Translations under genes and position numbers: made by a program
Notes under the pieces: model-generated
Told to the model about the DNA's origin: nothing
What the model saw: the letters and a program-made list of their open reading frames with translations, nothing else
Databases searched by the model: none
Part shown: piece by piece, positions 13,890 through 23,997 of the stretch
Layout: every line of letters begins with the position of its first letter
Position numbering within the stretch: position 1 is the stretch's first letter
DNA from: Streptomyces sp. NBC_01198
GTDB lineage: Bacteria > Actinomycetota > Actinomycetes > Streptomycetales > Streptomycetaceae
Assembly: GCF_036010485.1 (NCBI RefSeq)
Contig: NZ_CP108568.1
Location: 868,001 to 932,000 of the forward strand
Reading direction: 5' to 3'
DNA: 64,000 bases

Positions 13890-16770
13890 CTACGAGATGT
13901 TGCCCAGCACGTGCATCAGGGCTGCGGCGTAGTAACCCGCTCCGTTGTCGTTCGGGTGGTAGGACTCGATGCTGCTCGGGGCCGTCACCGACCACTGGGG
14001 ATCGGATGCGACGTCACTGGACGGTGTCTTGGTGAAGCCGTGCAGACCCGGACTGCCGTCGCACAGCAGATGGCCCGAGAACTCGGCCGTGGGCGCCCAG
14101 AAGACCGCCTTCCCAGCGGTGTTCGACTGGGCGACCGCCGTCTGCAGATCGCTGTTCATGTACGCGCCCCAGGCCGCGATCTGGTCGGTGTCACCGGCCG
14201 GGTCGGCGCACTCGACGGCCGAGGTGTCGAACAGCAGTGGATAGCCGAGCAGTGCGATCCGGGCGTTCGGCGCGAGCTGGTGCACGCGCTCCAGCAGTTC
14301 GGTGCGCAGGGTGGCGTACTTGAGCGTCTCCTGACCGCAGGTGTTGACGCAGTCCGGCTTCCAGGTGGTGTTCGCCCGGTGCCACCAGTGCGGCGGGTCG
14401 CAGGTCGCGTCGTGCTGCCCGTTGGTCTCGCAGGTGGGCGGGGAGCTGACGCTGCAGGCGTTGCCGGCCTGCGTGCAGAAGGTGGCCAGCGGCGGCTTGA
14501 CGTTCTGCCGGTTGAGGTCACCGGTGCCCGGTGAACCCCCCGGCCACCACGCCGGGGAGAAGCCCGCGCTGGAGAAGCCGGCCGCGCCGGGGGCGTCCTG
14601 GGTGCCGTCGGAGGAGTAGGAGCGCGTGGTGTCGATGGACCAGGCGGCGAAGCCCAGCACGCGCTCCTGGTACGGCCAGTCCTGCGGGTGCGCGGCGTCG
14701 GAGTTCGCAGCCGCGTCGAGGGTGGTGTCCAGGAAGGCCAGCCGGGTCGACTTGTAGATCGGGTTCGCCGGATTGCCGTACCAGCCGAGGCCCCAGTTGC
14801 CCGACGCGTCGGAGCCGGGGGTGTTGTAGCCCTCGTTGTAGTTCCAGACCGCGGCGAACCAGTTCTCGATCTTCGAGGCGCTGTCGTCGTTGATCGTCAT
14901 CTTCTGGCCGGCCGCGTGGAGTTCGTTCCACTTGCCGGCCAGCATCTGGGCGGCCTTGGCGATGTTGAAGGTGTAGTCGAGGGCGATGTCCTTCTGCTGG
15001 GCGGCCGGCAGCGCGGGCACGGAGCCCTTGGGGTGCGAGGCCAGCCGCATGCCGTCGGTGATCTGGCCGACGCCGTAACCGCAGTCGGAGTTCTCCCAGT
15101 TGATCACCCAGTAGCCCAGGCCGAGATCGCTGCCCGCCGGGTGGCCGTAGTAGCCGTTGGTCGACGCCAGCGGGTTGCCGGTCTGGCCGGGGATGACACC
15201 GCCCTCCGCCTGCCACAGGTTGGACTCCCGGGCGAGGACGCCGAGCAGCACCGCCGCCGGGATGCGACCACCACCGGTGAGCGGCGGCAGCGCGACGGTG
15301 CCCTGCGGGTTGGCGGTGCCGATGCCCTCGGTGGTGCGCCGGCCGCCCTGGGTGACCCAGGTGGACGTCAGGTCACCGCGGATGGCCATGTCGACGGCCC
15401 ACTCGACCTGGTTCGGGGTCGGCTGCAGCGCCTGCTGGTGCGGGTCGTTGCGGGTGATGGAGCAGTAGCGGTCCGGGGCCGTCGTGTCGCCCGACGGCGA
15501 TGTGACGACGTTCGGGGACGCGGAGCCGGCGGCCGCCTTGGCCGTCGCGCTCTGAGGAGCCGCCAGCGACGGCGACACCGCGTTGCCCTGCGCGGCGGCC
15601 TGGTCGCCGGTCGCGCCTGCCGCGGCGTCGAAGGTGACGGCGTGGCCGGTCGCGGTGACCTGGGCCTGCACCCTCACCCGGCCGGCCGCGTCCGCCGCCG
15701 GTGGGCTGCCCGGGTCGGCCAGCTGCGCGTCGACGGCGGCCGTGGCCGCCGAGGTGACGGCCAGCGCCCCGCGGGTGGAGACGTCCGCCGAGGCCTGCGC
15801 CGTCACCTTCCTCACGTGCGCCGGCAGGGCCGCGGTCGAGGTGGGCCTGCCGGACAGGAAGACCTGCCCGCCGGCGCCCTCGGTCAGGCCGAGCGACGAC
15901 AGGCCGCCGGTGGCGAGCACGCCGACCTTGCCGCCGTGGATCCTCTTGGCGTGCTGGCTCTTCGCGGTCTGGTCGAGGAAGACGACGACGCCGTCCGCGT
16001 CCGGGTGCATGCCGTACGGCACGTAGTCGGTGGTGGCCAGCGTGGTGGTCGCGCCCGACGCGGCGATCCGCACCACCCGGTGGTCCAGCGCGCCGACCAG
16101 CCCGCCGGCGGTCGGGGTCGCCGAGGTGACCTCGCCCTGCACGGTGGCGACGGCCGTGGGCCTGCCCTGCGCCGAGATGCTGACCAGCTTGGTCTGGTCG
16201 TCCTTGATCTGGGTGACCACGGCGGTGTGGGTCACCGTGTCGCAGGACGGGTCGAAGTACGCGAGCGACGCGGTCACCGGGAGCTTGGTGGCGGCGCCGG
16301 TGTCCAGGTCCACCACGGCGGTGAACGCGCCGCGCTCCATCAGCTCTTCCTTGTTGGTGAACGCGCGCGGCGCGTAGACCACGACCGCGTGCGACCGGTC
16401 GGTGAGGCAGTAGTTGCCCACCCACAGGTCGGCGTTCATCCCGGGTTCCGCGAGGGTGGTGACGCTCTTCCACGCGTAGGCGGCGGAGCTGTCCGCGGTC
16501 ATCACGTGCAGCCCGTCGGCGTCCGAGGCCAGCGTGACGGCACGGTCGTCCGAGGTCCGGCAGCCCTTGGCCAGCGACGCGTCGGGGTTCGTCACCCGGT
16601 CGGCATGGGCCCCGCCGGCGCCGACGGCAGTGCCGGCGGGGAACGGTCCCGGTCTGTCCCGGGGGTGCGGGCTGCGCGGACGCGCCCTGGAGGCCGAGCG
16701 CCACGAGCGAGACCGCGGCGCCCAATATCGTCAGCGAACGGCGGAGACGTCTTCTGCTGTTTCCCGGCAT
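13890..16770 (-). pseudogene. secreted NocE-like SGNH-hydrolase-related protein, frameshifted and internally shortened
   Basis: ATG 16770 (AAGGAA five bases upstream) gives a signal peptide (RSLTILGAAVSLVALGLQGASA), but after GQTGTVP the matching sequence (AGTAVGAGGAHADRVTNPD) lies in the other frame. One extra C in the run at 16638-16641 explains it. Corrected length 959. The mature part has a propeller-like region (to about 400), a block starting YCSITRNDPHQQAL with lysozyme-like features (GVLARESNLWQAEGG, YGVGQITDGM), and the end of an SGNH/GDSL domain (LAPNARIALLGYP; SYHPNDNGAGYYA). The GDS nucleophile block is absent: ATLRTEL runs directly into LERVHQLAP, as if a middle section were deleted. 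Without the frameshift repair, only a leaderless 901-residue product from GTG 16595 is possible. Confidence 0.75.
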
Positions 16771-17032
16771 GCCAGTTCCTTCGGTCGAAATGCTATGGAC
16801 CGAGCCTTTTCCCAGATGACATGCCGAAGATCTCCGCCGTCTTCAACCGGCACCGCCTCAACTGCTCAAGCCAGCTCAGGCAGTGCGAGGCTAGCAAAGG
16901 CCGCCGGAAAGGAGTAGGGGAAGAAAGAGCCCAATCAGGCGCCGAAAGAAGGCGCCCCGGAAATCCGGCTGTCCGGAATCCGGAATTCTCACATACGGAC
17001 CCCACGATTCCCCTGGATACGGAGGGGGATAT

Positions 17033-17236
17033 TCAGAAGCCGGCGGGGAAGAAGGAGGAATTCCTGGAGGCCGCGATCGCCCAGACGATCCCGAGCACCG
17101 CGATCGCCGCGAGCCCCCACAGCAGCCAGAACGCGCACGGCGACCGCGCCGGCCCGCGCCCGGCAGGGCGACGGGCCGAGCGCGAGCACCAGGCGGCGAC
17201 GCCGGCCGCGGCGGCCACCAGCACGATCAGTCCCAT
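17033..17236 (-). CDS. small membrane protein
   Basis: 67 residues with two hydrophobic helices: MGLIVLVAAAAGVAAW at the N-terminus and FWLLWGLAAIAVLGIVWAI at about 37-55, joined by an Arg-rich loop (CSRSARRPAGRGPAR) that should be cytoplasmic. Third codon positions are almost all G/C, supporting coding. Unrecognised function. It lies upstream of the NocE-like gene and downstream of the 5'-nucleotidase on the same strand, 57 bp after the latter, so it may be cotranscribed with it. The following 262 bp to the NocE-like start hold no feature I can support. Confidence 0.6.
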   Translation of the reverse strand: MGLIVLVAAAAGVAAWCSRSARRPAGRGPARSPCAFWLLWGLAAIAVLGIVWAIAASRNSSFFPAGF

Positions 17237-17293
17237 GCGTTCACGGTGCCCGCACGCCGCCCGGACGACAACGGGACCGCCGGGGCCGGCACC

Positions 17294-19144
17294 TCAGGCC
17301 TGCTGCGCGGGCGTCGCCCTGCCCAGCGGCGGCGGGGTGACGGTCTTCCTGGTGCGCAGGTAGCGGACGAAGCCCTCGTGGTCGAGGGAGTGGCGGACCG
17401 GGTCGGTGTACCTGGTCAGCGCGTCATAGCCGTCGTAGGCGAGCATCGTGTAGGCGTTGGTCGCCAGCCGGTAACTGCCGTCCAGGTCGAGCGGCTTCCC
17501 CTTGATGGTGACCGTCGCCGGGTCGACGCGGGAACCCACCGGCTTCGAGGTGTCGTAGACGTAGCGGACCTCGTCGGACACCGCCAGCGGGTAGAAGCCC
17601 ACGCTGCCGCCGGCGGTGGTCTGCCACTGCTCCTCGAGCGCCTCGTGGATGGTCGCGCCGGTGTAGGTCGCGGACATGTTGGGGCTGTCGAAGCCGTACG
17701 CCTTCCATGCCTCGCCGAAGAGGATCACGCCGTCGGTGTCGCCGGCCGCGGTGCCCTTGGCGTAGGGCAGGTCGCCGCCGAGGGCGGAGCGTGCCTTGGG
17801 GGGCTTGCTCGGGAAGATGGCGAGGTCGGCGCGGTGCGGAGCGCGGTCGGCGCCCTTCTCGGCGTACTGGGTGGACTCCCAGACCAGGAAGTCGGCGACC
17901 AGGTTGCCGAGCGTGGACTCGCCGGAGGGGCCCGCCGCGCGGGTGAGGTCGCCGGTCTGCCGGGCGATGGGGGTGGCGTCCAGTTTGGTGGCGCGGCCGG
18001 TCCAGTAGGCCACGATGTCGGCGATCTCGGCGTCCTGGGGGACGTCGCGGGTGACGGCGTGGTTGGTGGACGTCGTCAGCTCCCGGACGATCTTCCCGGT
18101 GCGCGCGTCCAGCTTGATGGTGATCTCGTTGATGAGCTGGCCGTAGTAGCCGGCCTCGACGACCGGGCGGGGCACCCCGTTCGGGTCGTTGATCATCATG
18201 TTGAAGCGGCAGTGCCAGTGGCCGGTGACGATCACCCCGATGTCGGGGTCGGCCTTGGCCGCCAGGTCGAAGGCGGGCCCGGTGGGGCTGCTGCCGGAGT
18301 TGTAGTCGTCGCCCGCGTAACCGCCCTCGTGCATGACGACCACCAGCGCGTGGACGCCGCGCGCCTTGAGCTCGGCGGCGGACCGGTTGGCGCTGTCGAT
18401 GAGATCGGTGGTCTTCAGGGTGGGCTGGTAGGAGCAGTTGAAGTTCGGGCCCTCGACACAGCCCTCGACGGTGATGTGGATGAAGCCGATGGGCAGCCGG
18501 CGCCCGCCGGGGCCCCGCACGTACTCGATGTTCCAGGACGGCAGCAGCTGGCTGCCGTCGGCGCGGTGCACCACGTTGCCGCTGTAGTACGTCCAGTTGG
18601 CGCCCTTGAAGCGCCGGCCGGTGGACAGCGGGAAGCTCTCGAAGGGCGCGTCGTAGGGGTAGTGCTTGCCGCGCACCATGTGGTTCATGGTGAAGTCCAT
18701 GCCCTTGTCCAGCTCGTGGTTGCCCAGCGAGGAGAACTGCAGGCCCATCGCGTTGAGGACCTCGATGGTGGACTCGTTGTTCTGGATGTCGGCGTAGTAC
18801 GCCCATCCGGAGAAGTTGTCGCCGGCCGAGAAGAAGAGGGAGTTGGAGTGGCTCTCCCTGATCCGCTTGAGGTGGGTGGCGAGATACGCGGCGCCCCCGG
18901 TGACGATCGGCGAGCCGCCGGCCGGGTCGGGTATCGTGCCGCCCTCGCTGGGGCCGGGAGGGGCGATGTAGCCGTGCAGGTCGGTGATGTTGACCAGCTG
19001 GACGTCGACGTAGCCGTTGGTCGAGAGGGTGTCGGCAGCGGCAGGGGTCGCGCGGGCTGCGGTGCCGACGGCGGCGGTGACAGCGGCCGCGGTCCCGGCG
19101 GCGAGAACCGAGCGGCGCCGGACGGTCTGGGTTTGCGGATGCAC
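17294..19144 (-). CDS. Tat-exported 5'-nucleotidase/metallophosphoesterase
   Basis: 616 residues from GTG 19144 (GGGGGAG just upstream), where the product opens with a twin-arginine signal VRRRSVLAAGTAAAVTA. The calcineurin-like domain has the metal motifs NITDLHGYI, SAGDNFSG, LGNHELD and VTGHWHC. The C-terminal 5'-nucleotidase domain follows, with ESTLGNLVADFLVWES and LATNAYTMLAYDGYD. It should hydrolyse phosphate esters, nucleotides being the classical substrate, outside the cell to recover phosphate and nucleosides. A longer frame to 19234 exists but would bury the Tat signal. Confidence 0.9.
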   Translation of the reverse strand: MHPQTQTVRRRSVLAAGTAAAVTAAVGTAARATPAAADTLSTNGYVDVQLVNITDLHGYIAPPGPSEGGTIPDPAGGSPIVTGGAAYLATHLKRIRESHSNSLFFSAGDNFSGWAYYADIQNNESTIEVLNAMGLQFSSLGNHELDKGMDFTMNHMVRGKHYPYDAPFESFPLSTGRRFKGANWTYYSGNVVHRADGSQLLPSWNIEYVRGPGGRRLPIGFIHITVEGCVEGPNFNCSYQPTLKTTDLIDSANRSAAELKARGVHALVVVMHEGGYAGDDYNSGSSPTGPAFDLAAKADPDIGVIVTGHWHCRFNMMINDPNGVPRPVVEAGYYGQLINEITIKLDARTGKIVRELTTSTNHAVTRDVPQDAEIADIVAYWTGRATKLDATPIARQTGDLTRAAGPSGESTLGNLVADFLVWESTQYAEKGADRAPHRADLAIFPSKPPKARSALGGDLPYAKGTAAGDTDGVILFGEAWKAYGFDSPNMSATYTGATIHEALEEQWQTTAGGSVGFYPLAVSDEVRYVYDTSKPVGSRVDPATVTIKGKPLDLDGSYRLATNAYTMLAYDGYDALTRYTDPVRHSLDHEGFVRYLRTRKTVTPPPLGRATPAQQA

Positions 19145-19337
19145 GGGTCTCCCCCATGGTCGACAAGGCTGACGAGGCGGCAGCGACGCGCTGACACGCG
19201 GGAAGGCTATGCAGGCGCCGACAGGGGCGGCCATGCAGTCATGAGCCGGAGTTTTGCCGGAAGCTGCTACCGGCGGGAAGGTTCGGCCGCACGTCGCTGA
19301 CCGTTGGGAACCCGGTCGTCCCGCCGTCGGTGCCTGA

Positions 19338-20213
19338 TCATCTGCCGGGCCGGTCCCGCCCGTTGCCGGCCCGGTAGGCCGTGGGCGGCACGCCGAAGCG
19401 CCGCCGGAACTGGCGGCTGAAGTAGTAGGGCGACGCGAAGCCGACCTCGGCGCCGATCCGGCCGACCGGCAGTCCGGTGGTCTCCAGCAGGGTCGCGGCG
19501 CGCCGCAGCCGGGCCGCCAGCACCACGTTGCCGATGGAGTCGCCGGTCTCGGCGCGGAAGAGGTGGGCGAGCCGGGACGGTGAGAGCGCGACCCCGCGGG
19601 CCAACTGGTCGACGCGGAGGGGTGCCGCGGGGTCCGCGGCGATCTGGTCGAGCACCTGGCGCACCCGCGGGTCCTGCCCGGGCTCGGCGCGGGACTCGTG
19701 CTCGACGGCGGCCATCAGCAGCAGTTCCTCGATGCCGTTGAGGGCGAGTTCGGTGGCGTAGGCACCGTGCCGGGGACCGCGGGAGACCGGTACGCGGCCC
19801 TGCGGGGCGTCGACGGTGGCGTACATGGCGTTGCGGTGCACACGCGCGAAGGCCGCGTCCGCGTGGCGCAGCCCGTGCTCCTGCCCCAGCCGGGCGACGC
19901 TGAGGCCGGGGGCGAACTCGGGCAACCGCAGCCAGTCGAACCAGCTGTGCCGGGGCTGGAAGTGGGTCCACCAATAGCCCCAGGGACCGTCCCCGCAGGC
20001 TCGGTAGTGCTGGGGCGTCCCCGGGGTGATGACGACCAGGTCGCCGGGGCCGGTGGTCAGGCGGCGGTCACCGGCGAAGTATTCGGCGCTCCCGGAGACG
20101 GTGAGGCTGACCATCCAGTTCCGCGCGCCGCGGTCGCGGTAGACGACGTTGCCCGGGTGCTCCTCGAAGCGGCCGGCCGACAGCAGGTCCGCCTCCGGTA
20201 TCTCGGTCCACAC
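19338..20213 (-). CDS. AraC-family transcriptional regulator
   Basis: 291 residues from GTG 20213. The N-terminal half is a cupin-like AraC ligand domain (NVVYRDRGARNWMVSLTVSGSAEYFAG, GDLVVITPGTPQHYRA), of the type that senses sugars. The C-terminal double HTH occupies about 185-285: VDQLARGVALSPSRLAHLFRAETG and PVGRIGAEVGFASPYYFSRQFRRRFGVPPTAYR. Stands alone between the nucleotidase and the secreted propeller protein; it may control a sugar-related gene elsewhere. Spacing to the ribosome site (GGAGG, ten bases) is slightly long, so the start is probable, not certain. Confidence 0.88.
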   Translation of the reverse strand: MWTEIPEADLLSAGRFEEHPGNVVYRDRGARNWMVSLTVSGSAEYFAGDRRLTTGPGDLVVITPGTPQHYRACGDGPWGYWWTHFQPRHSWFDWLRLPEFAPGLSVARLGQEHGLRHADAAFARVHRNAMYATVDAPQGRVPVSRGPRHGAYATELALNGIEELLLMAAVEHESRAEPGQDPRVRQVLDQIAADPAAPLRVDQLARGVALSPSRLAHLFRAETGDSIGNVVLAARLRRAATLLETTGLPVGRIGAEVGFASPYYFSRQFRRRFGVPPTAYRAGNGRDRPGR

Positions 20214-20425
20214 GACCGTGCCGCCTCCTCTCGCCGATCGCCCGACCAGCACCCTGTGCGACTCCCCGCGCGGGGTGCCCGTACTCCCGTGCCCGGGCAC
20301 GGCGCCAGGCCGGCCCGCCGGTCCCGGTGGGCGTCGGGGACAAGGTACCCGGCGCCCGGCCCGCGTTCCGCCGATCGATGGGGCGTGATCAGCTCGTGCG
20401 GCCGGGCTCCCGGGTCCCGTCCGGA

Positions 20426-21781
20426 TCAGACGATGGTGGTGTAGATCTGCCAGCCGCCGCCGACCAGGGTGCGCGTGTTGAGCACGCTGTAGTTCGTCGT
20501 GCCGGTGTAGAGCCACAGCTTGCCGGCGCCGTCGCGGGCGATCACGTCACCGCGGTAGTCGAAGTTCGCGTCGCCCGCGCTGGTGATGACGTCGTAGATC
20601 TGCCAGCCGCCGCCGACCCGCACCCGTGGTGCGTACGGCTGGCTGTCGGTGCCCCGGGAGCCGTCGTACTTCCACAGCACGCCGGAGGTGTCCCGTCCCA
20701 TCACCCCGGACGCCTCCTGCCCCAGCCCGCCGTTGCCGACGTGGGCCAGCAGGTTGTAGATGTTCCAGCCGTGGCCGGCCAGGACGCGCCGCTCGAAGGG
20801 GCGTGCGGCGTCACCGGTGTTGGCGTACGACCACAGGTGGCCGGCGGAGTCGCGTGCCACCAGGACGGATCTGTACGCGTGCTGACCGCCGGAGGTGATC
20901 GCCGTGTACTGCCCCCAGCCGCCACCCACGCGGACCCGGGGGGCGAACGGCCGTGCCGGGTCGCCGGTACCCTGGTAGTACCAGAGGACGCCGGAGCGGT
21001 CGCGGGCGACCAGGTCGCCCCAGCCGGACGCGCTGGTGGGCTGGACCTTGGTGATCAGGTCGTAGACCTGCCAGCCGCCGCCGATCCTGATCCGGGGCTG
21101 GAAGGGCGCGGTCGCGTTCGCGGTCCCGCGATACTGCCAGAGCACACCGGCCTTGTCGACCGCGTAGACCGCGGTCTCCTCGCCGCGGGTCGCCACCCGA
21201 TGGAAGTGCATCGACAGCGGGCCGGTGGCCAGCGCGGTGCCGGTCGCCGACGTCACGTCGACGGCGGCGGTGATGTCCTGGTCCTCAGGGAGGAAGTTCT
21301 CGTTGACGGTGACCTTCACGTCGTAGTGCACCGTCGGCGCGGCCGCGACGGTCGGCAGGTCGAGCAGGATCTCGCCGACGCCGGGCTCGTCGTGTCCCGG
21401 CGTGTGCCACTCGCAGGGCGTGAAGGTCCCCCCGTTCGCCGAGCACAACGCGGTGCCGAGCGCACCGGTGATCCGCCAGGGGTCGTATCCGCCGGGCGGG
21501 AACTGGCTGTCCGACATGTCGAGCTGCGCGTGCACCTCACCGCTGGCGCTGTCCGGCAGCGTCGCGTCGAAGTGCAGTTCCGCGGGTTGGCTCGACCCGT
21601 TGACCAGCGTCGGAACCCCGCCGGTCTGTACGACGGTGCCGCTGGCGCCCGCGCCGGCCGCCGCGGCCGGGAACGCCCCGGCCAGCGGCAGGAGCGCCGC
21701 GGCCACGGCCGCCGTCATCGCCGAGCCGAGTATGTGCCGTGTGCCGGGTGTGCTGCTGTGGTGCGAAGTTCGTGCCTTCAC
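20426..21781 (-). CDS. secreted beta-propeller-like repeat protein
   Basis: 451 residues. Signal peptide ending AGAFPAAAA, then an N-terminal beta-rich domain of about 200 residues with two Cys (ALCSANGGTFTPCEW) and DITAAVDVTSATG. The C-terminal half has at least five repeats of about 48 residues of the type VYAVDKAGVLWQYRGT.. PFQPRIRIGGGWQVYD, the tachylectin-2/FG-GAP-like pattern common in streptomycete secreted proteins and likely a five-bladed propeller. Such propellers bind sugars or proteins. GTG 21781 has GGAGG six bases upstream. No catalytic residue pattern is visible, so binding or adhesion is inferred. Confidence 0.82.
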   Translation of the reverse strand: MKARTSHHSSTPGTRHILGSAMTAAVAAALLPLAGAFPAAAAGAGASGTVVQTGGVPTLVNGSSQPAELHFDATLPDSASGEVHAQLDMSDSQFPPGGYDPWRITGALGTALCSANGGTFTPCEWHTPGHDEPGVGEILLDLPTVAAAPTVHYDVKVTVNENFLPEDQDITAAVDVTSATGTALATGPLSMHFHRVATRGEETAVYAVDKAGVLWQYRGTANATAPFQPRIRIGGGWQVYDLITKVQPTSASGWGDLVARDRSGVLWYYQGTGDPARPFAPRVRVGGGWGQYTAITSGGQHAYRSVLVARDSAGHLWSYANTGDAARPFERRVLAGHGWNIYNLLAHVGNGGLGQEASGVMGRDTSGVLWKYDGSRGTDSQPYAPRVRVGGGWQIYDVITSAGDANFDYRGDVIARDGAGKLWLYTGTTNYSVLNTRTLVGGGWQIYTTIV

Positions 21782-21958
21782 GTATGTCCTCCCACGAGCC
21801 GGTGTGCCGATTGGACGCCCCCGGGCCGCATTCGGTTGTAGGGAAGCAGGCATTCCGCCCTGACGGGCAGAAATATGCCTGATGTCCTTCCCATTGGCCG
21901 CGCGCGGGATCAATATCGATCCGGGAACCGATCGGCCCGGCTCGCTAGCATGCACCGC

Positions 21959-22396
21959 ATGCCCATCAAACTTGAGAACGTCGGCATCGCCGTTCGGGAC
22001 CTCGAAGCAGCGATCTCCTTTTTCACCGACCTCGGCCTGACGGTCCTCGGCCGTGACACGGTCAGCGGTGAATGGACCGACACCGCCGTCGGCCTTGACG
22101 GCAATCACGCCAACATCGCGATGCTCCAGACACCGGACGGTCACGGCCGCCTTGAGCTCTTCGAGTACATCCACCCCGAGGCGATCGAGTCGGAGCCCAC
22201 ACGTCCCAACGACATCGGCATGCATCGCGTCGCCTTCTCGGTCGACGACATCGACGAGGCCCTTGAGGTGGCGGCACGACACGGATGCCGTCCGCTGCGC
22301 GGTGTGGCGACCTACGAGGACATCTACAAGCTCACGTACCTGCGAGGTCCCAGCGGAATCCTGGTGATGCTCGCCGAGGAGTTGAACAAGAGCTGA
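21959..22396 (+). CDS. glyoxalase/VOC-family protein
   Basis: 145 residues from ATG 21959 (ATG 21950 adds three residues). Two VOC half-modules are visible: IKLENVGIAVRDLEAAISFFTDLGL and GMHRVAFSVDDIDEALEVAARHG, with a probable metal ligand Glu in LELFEYIHPE and Glu/His in the paired positions. Members include glyoxalase I, dioxygenases and antibiotic-binding proteins; length and sequence do not decide among them. The start lies close behind a TAGCAT-like -10 box, so translation may be leaderless. It stands alone, divergent from the propeller gene. Confidence 0.82.
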   Translation: MPIKLENVGIAVRDLEAAISFFTDLGLTVLGRDTVSGEWTDTAVGLDGNHANIAMLQTPDGHGRLELFEYIHPEAIESEPTRPNDIGMHRVAFSVDDIDEALEVAARHGCRPLRGVATYEDIYKLTYLRGPSGILVMLAEELNKS

Positions 22397-22400
22397 AGAA

Positions 22401-22427
22401 GAACTGACGGCCCGGTCGGGCCGGTTC
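22401..22427. terminator. hairpin between convergent genes
   Basis: GGCCCG-GT-CGGGCC inside a longer interrupted pairing (GAAC ... GTTC), just after the glyoxalase stop and before the MFS gene end. Confidence 0.45.
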
Positions 22428-22482
22428 ACCTCGCCCTCTTCTCCAGGCGGCCGGTCGGTCGTGCGCTGGACGAACGCCGCGG

Positions 22483-23985
22483 TCAGGCGGCCTGTTCGGC
22501 AGCGGGTTCCTTGGCAGCGGGCTCTTCCGCGGCGGGTTCCTCGACGCTGTGGGAGTCGGTGAGGCTCAGCGCGCCGCCCGCCGCGATCAGCCCGACGACG
22601 ACGGCGAGCACGGCGTAGGTGATCCGCTCGCCGTGGAAGAACGACGCGACGAGGTGGCTGCTCCAGGTGCCCGCCGGGAGCCGGGTGGTGACCAGCGCGG
22701 CGATCAGGGTGCCGACCACCGCGGTACCGATGCTGGAACCGACCTCCTGGGCGGTGTCGTTGAGGGCCGCGCCGATGGAGGTGCGGTTGCCCGGCATCGC
22801 GTCGACGAGTGCGACCGCGCAGATCGTCATCACGGTGCGCAGTCCCACGGTCATGAGCACCATGCAGACGGCGATGGCGGCGTAACCGTGGTCGACGCCC
22901 CAGGAGAGTCCGGCCAGCGAACCGGCCAGGCAGGCGGCGCCCACCAGGCAGGCGACGCGGTGGCCGAACCGGCGCGCGAGCCATTCGGACAGCGGGGTCG
23001 CGGCGAGCATGGTCACGATGATGGGCAGGTTGGCAAGCCCGGCCCGCACCGGGCTCCATCCGTAGGCGTACTGGAAGTGCAGGATCAACCCGAACATCAC
23101 GCTGGCCATCGCGATGGACGTGCCGATCTGCGCGATGGCGGCGCCGCGGATGGTGCCGTTGGAGAAGAGGCCCAGATCCAGCATGGGTGCCGAGCTGCGG
23201 CGCTCGTGCCGGACGAACGCCGTGCCGGCCACGATGGCCCCCACGATCGAGGCGAGGGTGATCGCGGAGAGCCAGCCGTGGCCGACGCCGCTGGTCAGCG
23301 AGTAGCAGGCGAGCCCGATGGCGCTGACGCTCAGGACCGCGCCCGGCAGGTCGAGCGCGTCCTTGGTGAGGTCCTCCGGCCGGTCGGCGGGGACACCGAG
23401 GCGGACGCCGAGACACGCGAGCGCCGCGATGGGGGCGTTGACGACGAGCAGCCACTCCCACCGGACGTGGGCCAGCGCGGTGCCGCCGAGCAGCGGCCCG
23501 AGGACGAAGCCGGACATGCCGACGATGATCATCACCGTCATGGCGCGCATCCGCAGGGCCTTGTCGTCGAACAGCCGGAAGACCAGCGAGTTCGTGATCG
23601 GGGCCATCGCCGCTGCGGCGATGCCGAGTGCGGCCCGCAGGGCGATCAGCTCGCCGGCTGTGGTGACGAGGATGACGCACAGGCTCAGCGAGCCGAAGAC
23701 GGCGAGTCCGACCAGCAGTACCCGGCGGCGGCCGAGCCGGTCGGCCATCGACCCGGCCGTGAGCAGCAGGCCGCCGAAGGTCAGCGAGTAGGCCCCGGTG
23801 ACCCACTGCAGCGCGGTCGTCCCGCTGCCGAGGTCGCGGCCGATCGTGGGCAGCGCGATCGACAGCAGCGTGTTGTCGACCATCTCGACGAAGAAGGCCA
23901 GGCAGAGGGCAGCCAGCGGAATCCAGGCCGCGCGCAGGGACGGATAGGTGCGTGACGAGCTGGGAGGCATGGCGGTGGTAGTCAT
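22483..23985 (-). CDS. MFS multidrug efflux transporter (DHA2, EmrB/QacA-like)
   Basis: 500 residues with about 14 hydrophobic segments. Motif D1-like LAFFVEMVDNTLLSIALPTIGRDL is in helix 1, motif A GSMADRLGRRRVLLVG between helices 2 and 3, and motif C-like GMSGFVLGPLLGG in helix 5. The C-terminus is a repetitive Glu/Pro/Ala tail (EEPAAEEPAAKEPAAEQAA). ATG 23985 has GAGGA five bases upstream. Divergent from a TetR gene with three operator copies between them, the classical arrangement for a drug-inducible proton-coupled efflux pump. Substrate unknown. Confidence 0.9.
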   Translation of the reverse strand: MTTTAMPPSSSRTYPSLRAAWIPLAALCLAFFVEMVDNTLLSIALPTIGRDLGSGTTALQWVTGAYSLTFGGLLLTAGSMADRLGRRRVLLVGLAVFGSLSLCVILVTTAGELIALRAALGIAAAAMAPITNSLVFRLFDDKALRMRAMTVMIIVGMSGFVLGPLLGGTALAHVRWEWLLVVNAPIAALACLGVRLGVPADRPEDLTKDALDLPGAVLSVSAIGLACYSLTSGVGHGWLSAITLASIVGAIVAGTAFVRHERRSSAPMLDLGLFSNGTIRGAAIAQIGTSIAMASVMFGLILHFQYAYGWSPVRAGLANLPIIVTMLAATPLSEWLARRFGHRVACLVGAACLAGSLAGLSWGVDHGYAAIAVCMVLMTVGLRTVMTICAVALVDAMPGNRTSIGAALNDTAQEVGSSIGTAVVGTLIAALVTTRLPAGTWSSHLVASFFHGERITYAVLAVVVGLIAAGGALSLTDSHSVEEPAAEEPAAKEPAAEQAA

Positions 23986-23997
23986 GACAGTCCTCTG

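Noticed and set aside
14688..17363. Large plus-strand frame of almost 900 codons
   Set aside because: It is antisense to the NocE-like gene; Arg/Gly/Val-rich composition with no domain, as expected for the complementary frame of a GC-rich gene.
20426..23806. Very long open frame on the minus strand spanning propeller, glyoxalase and MFS regions
   Set aside because: Only its last 451 codons match a protein with signal peptide and ribosome site; the rest is the wrong-frame reading of the MFS and glyoxalase genes.
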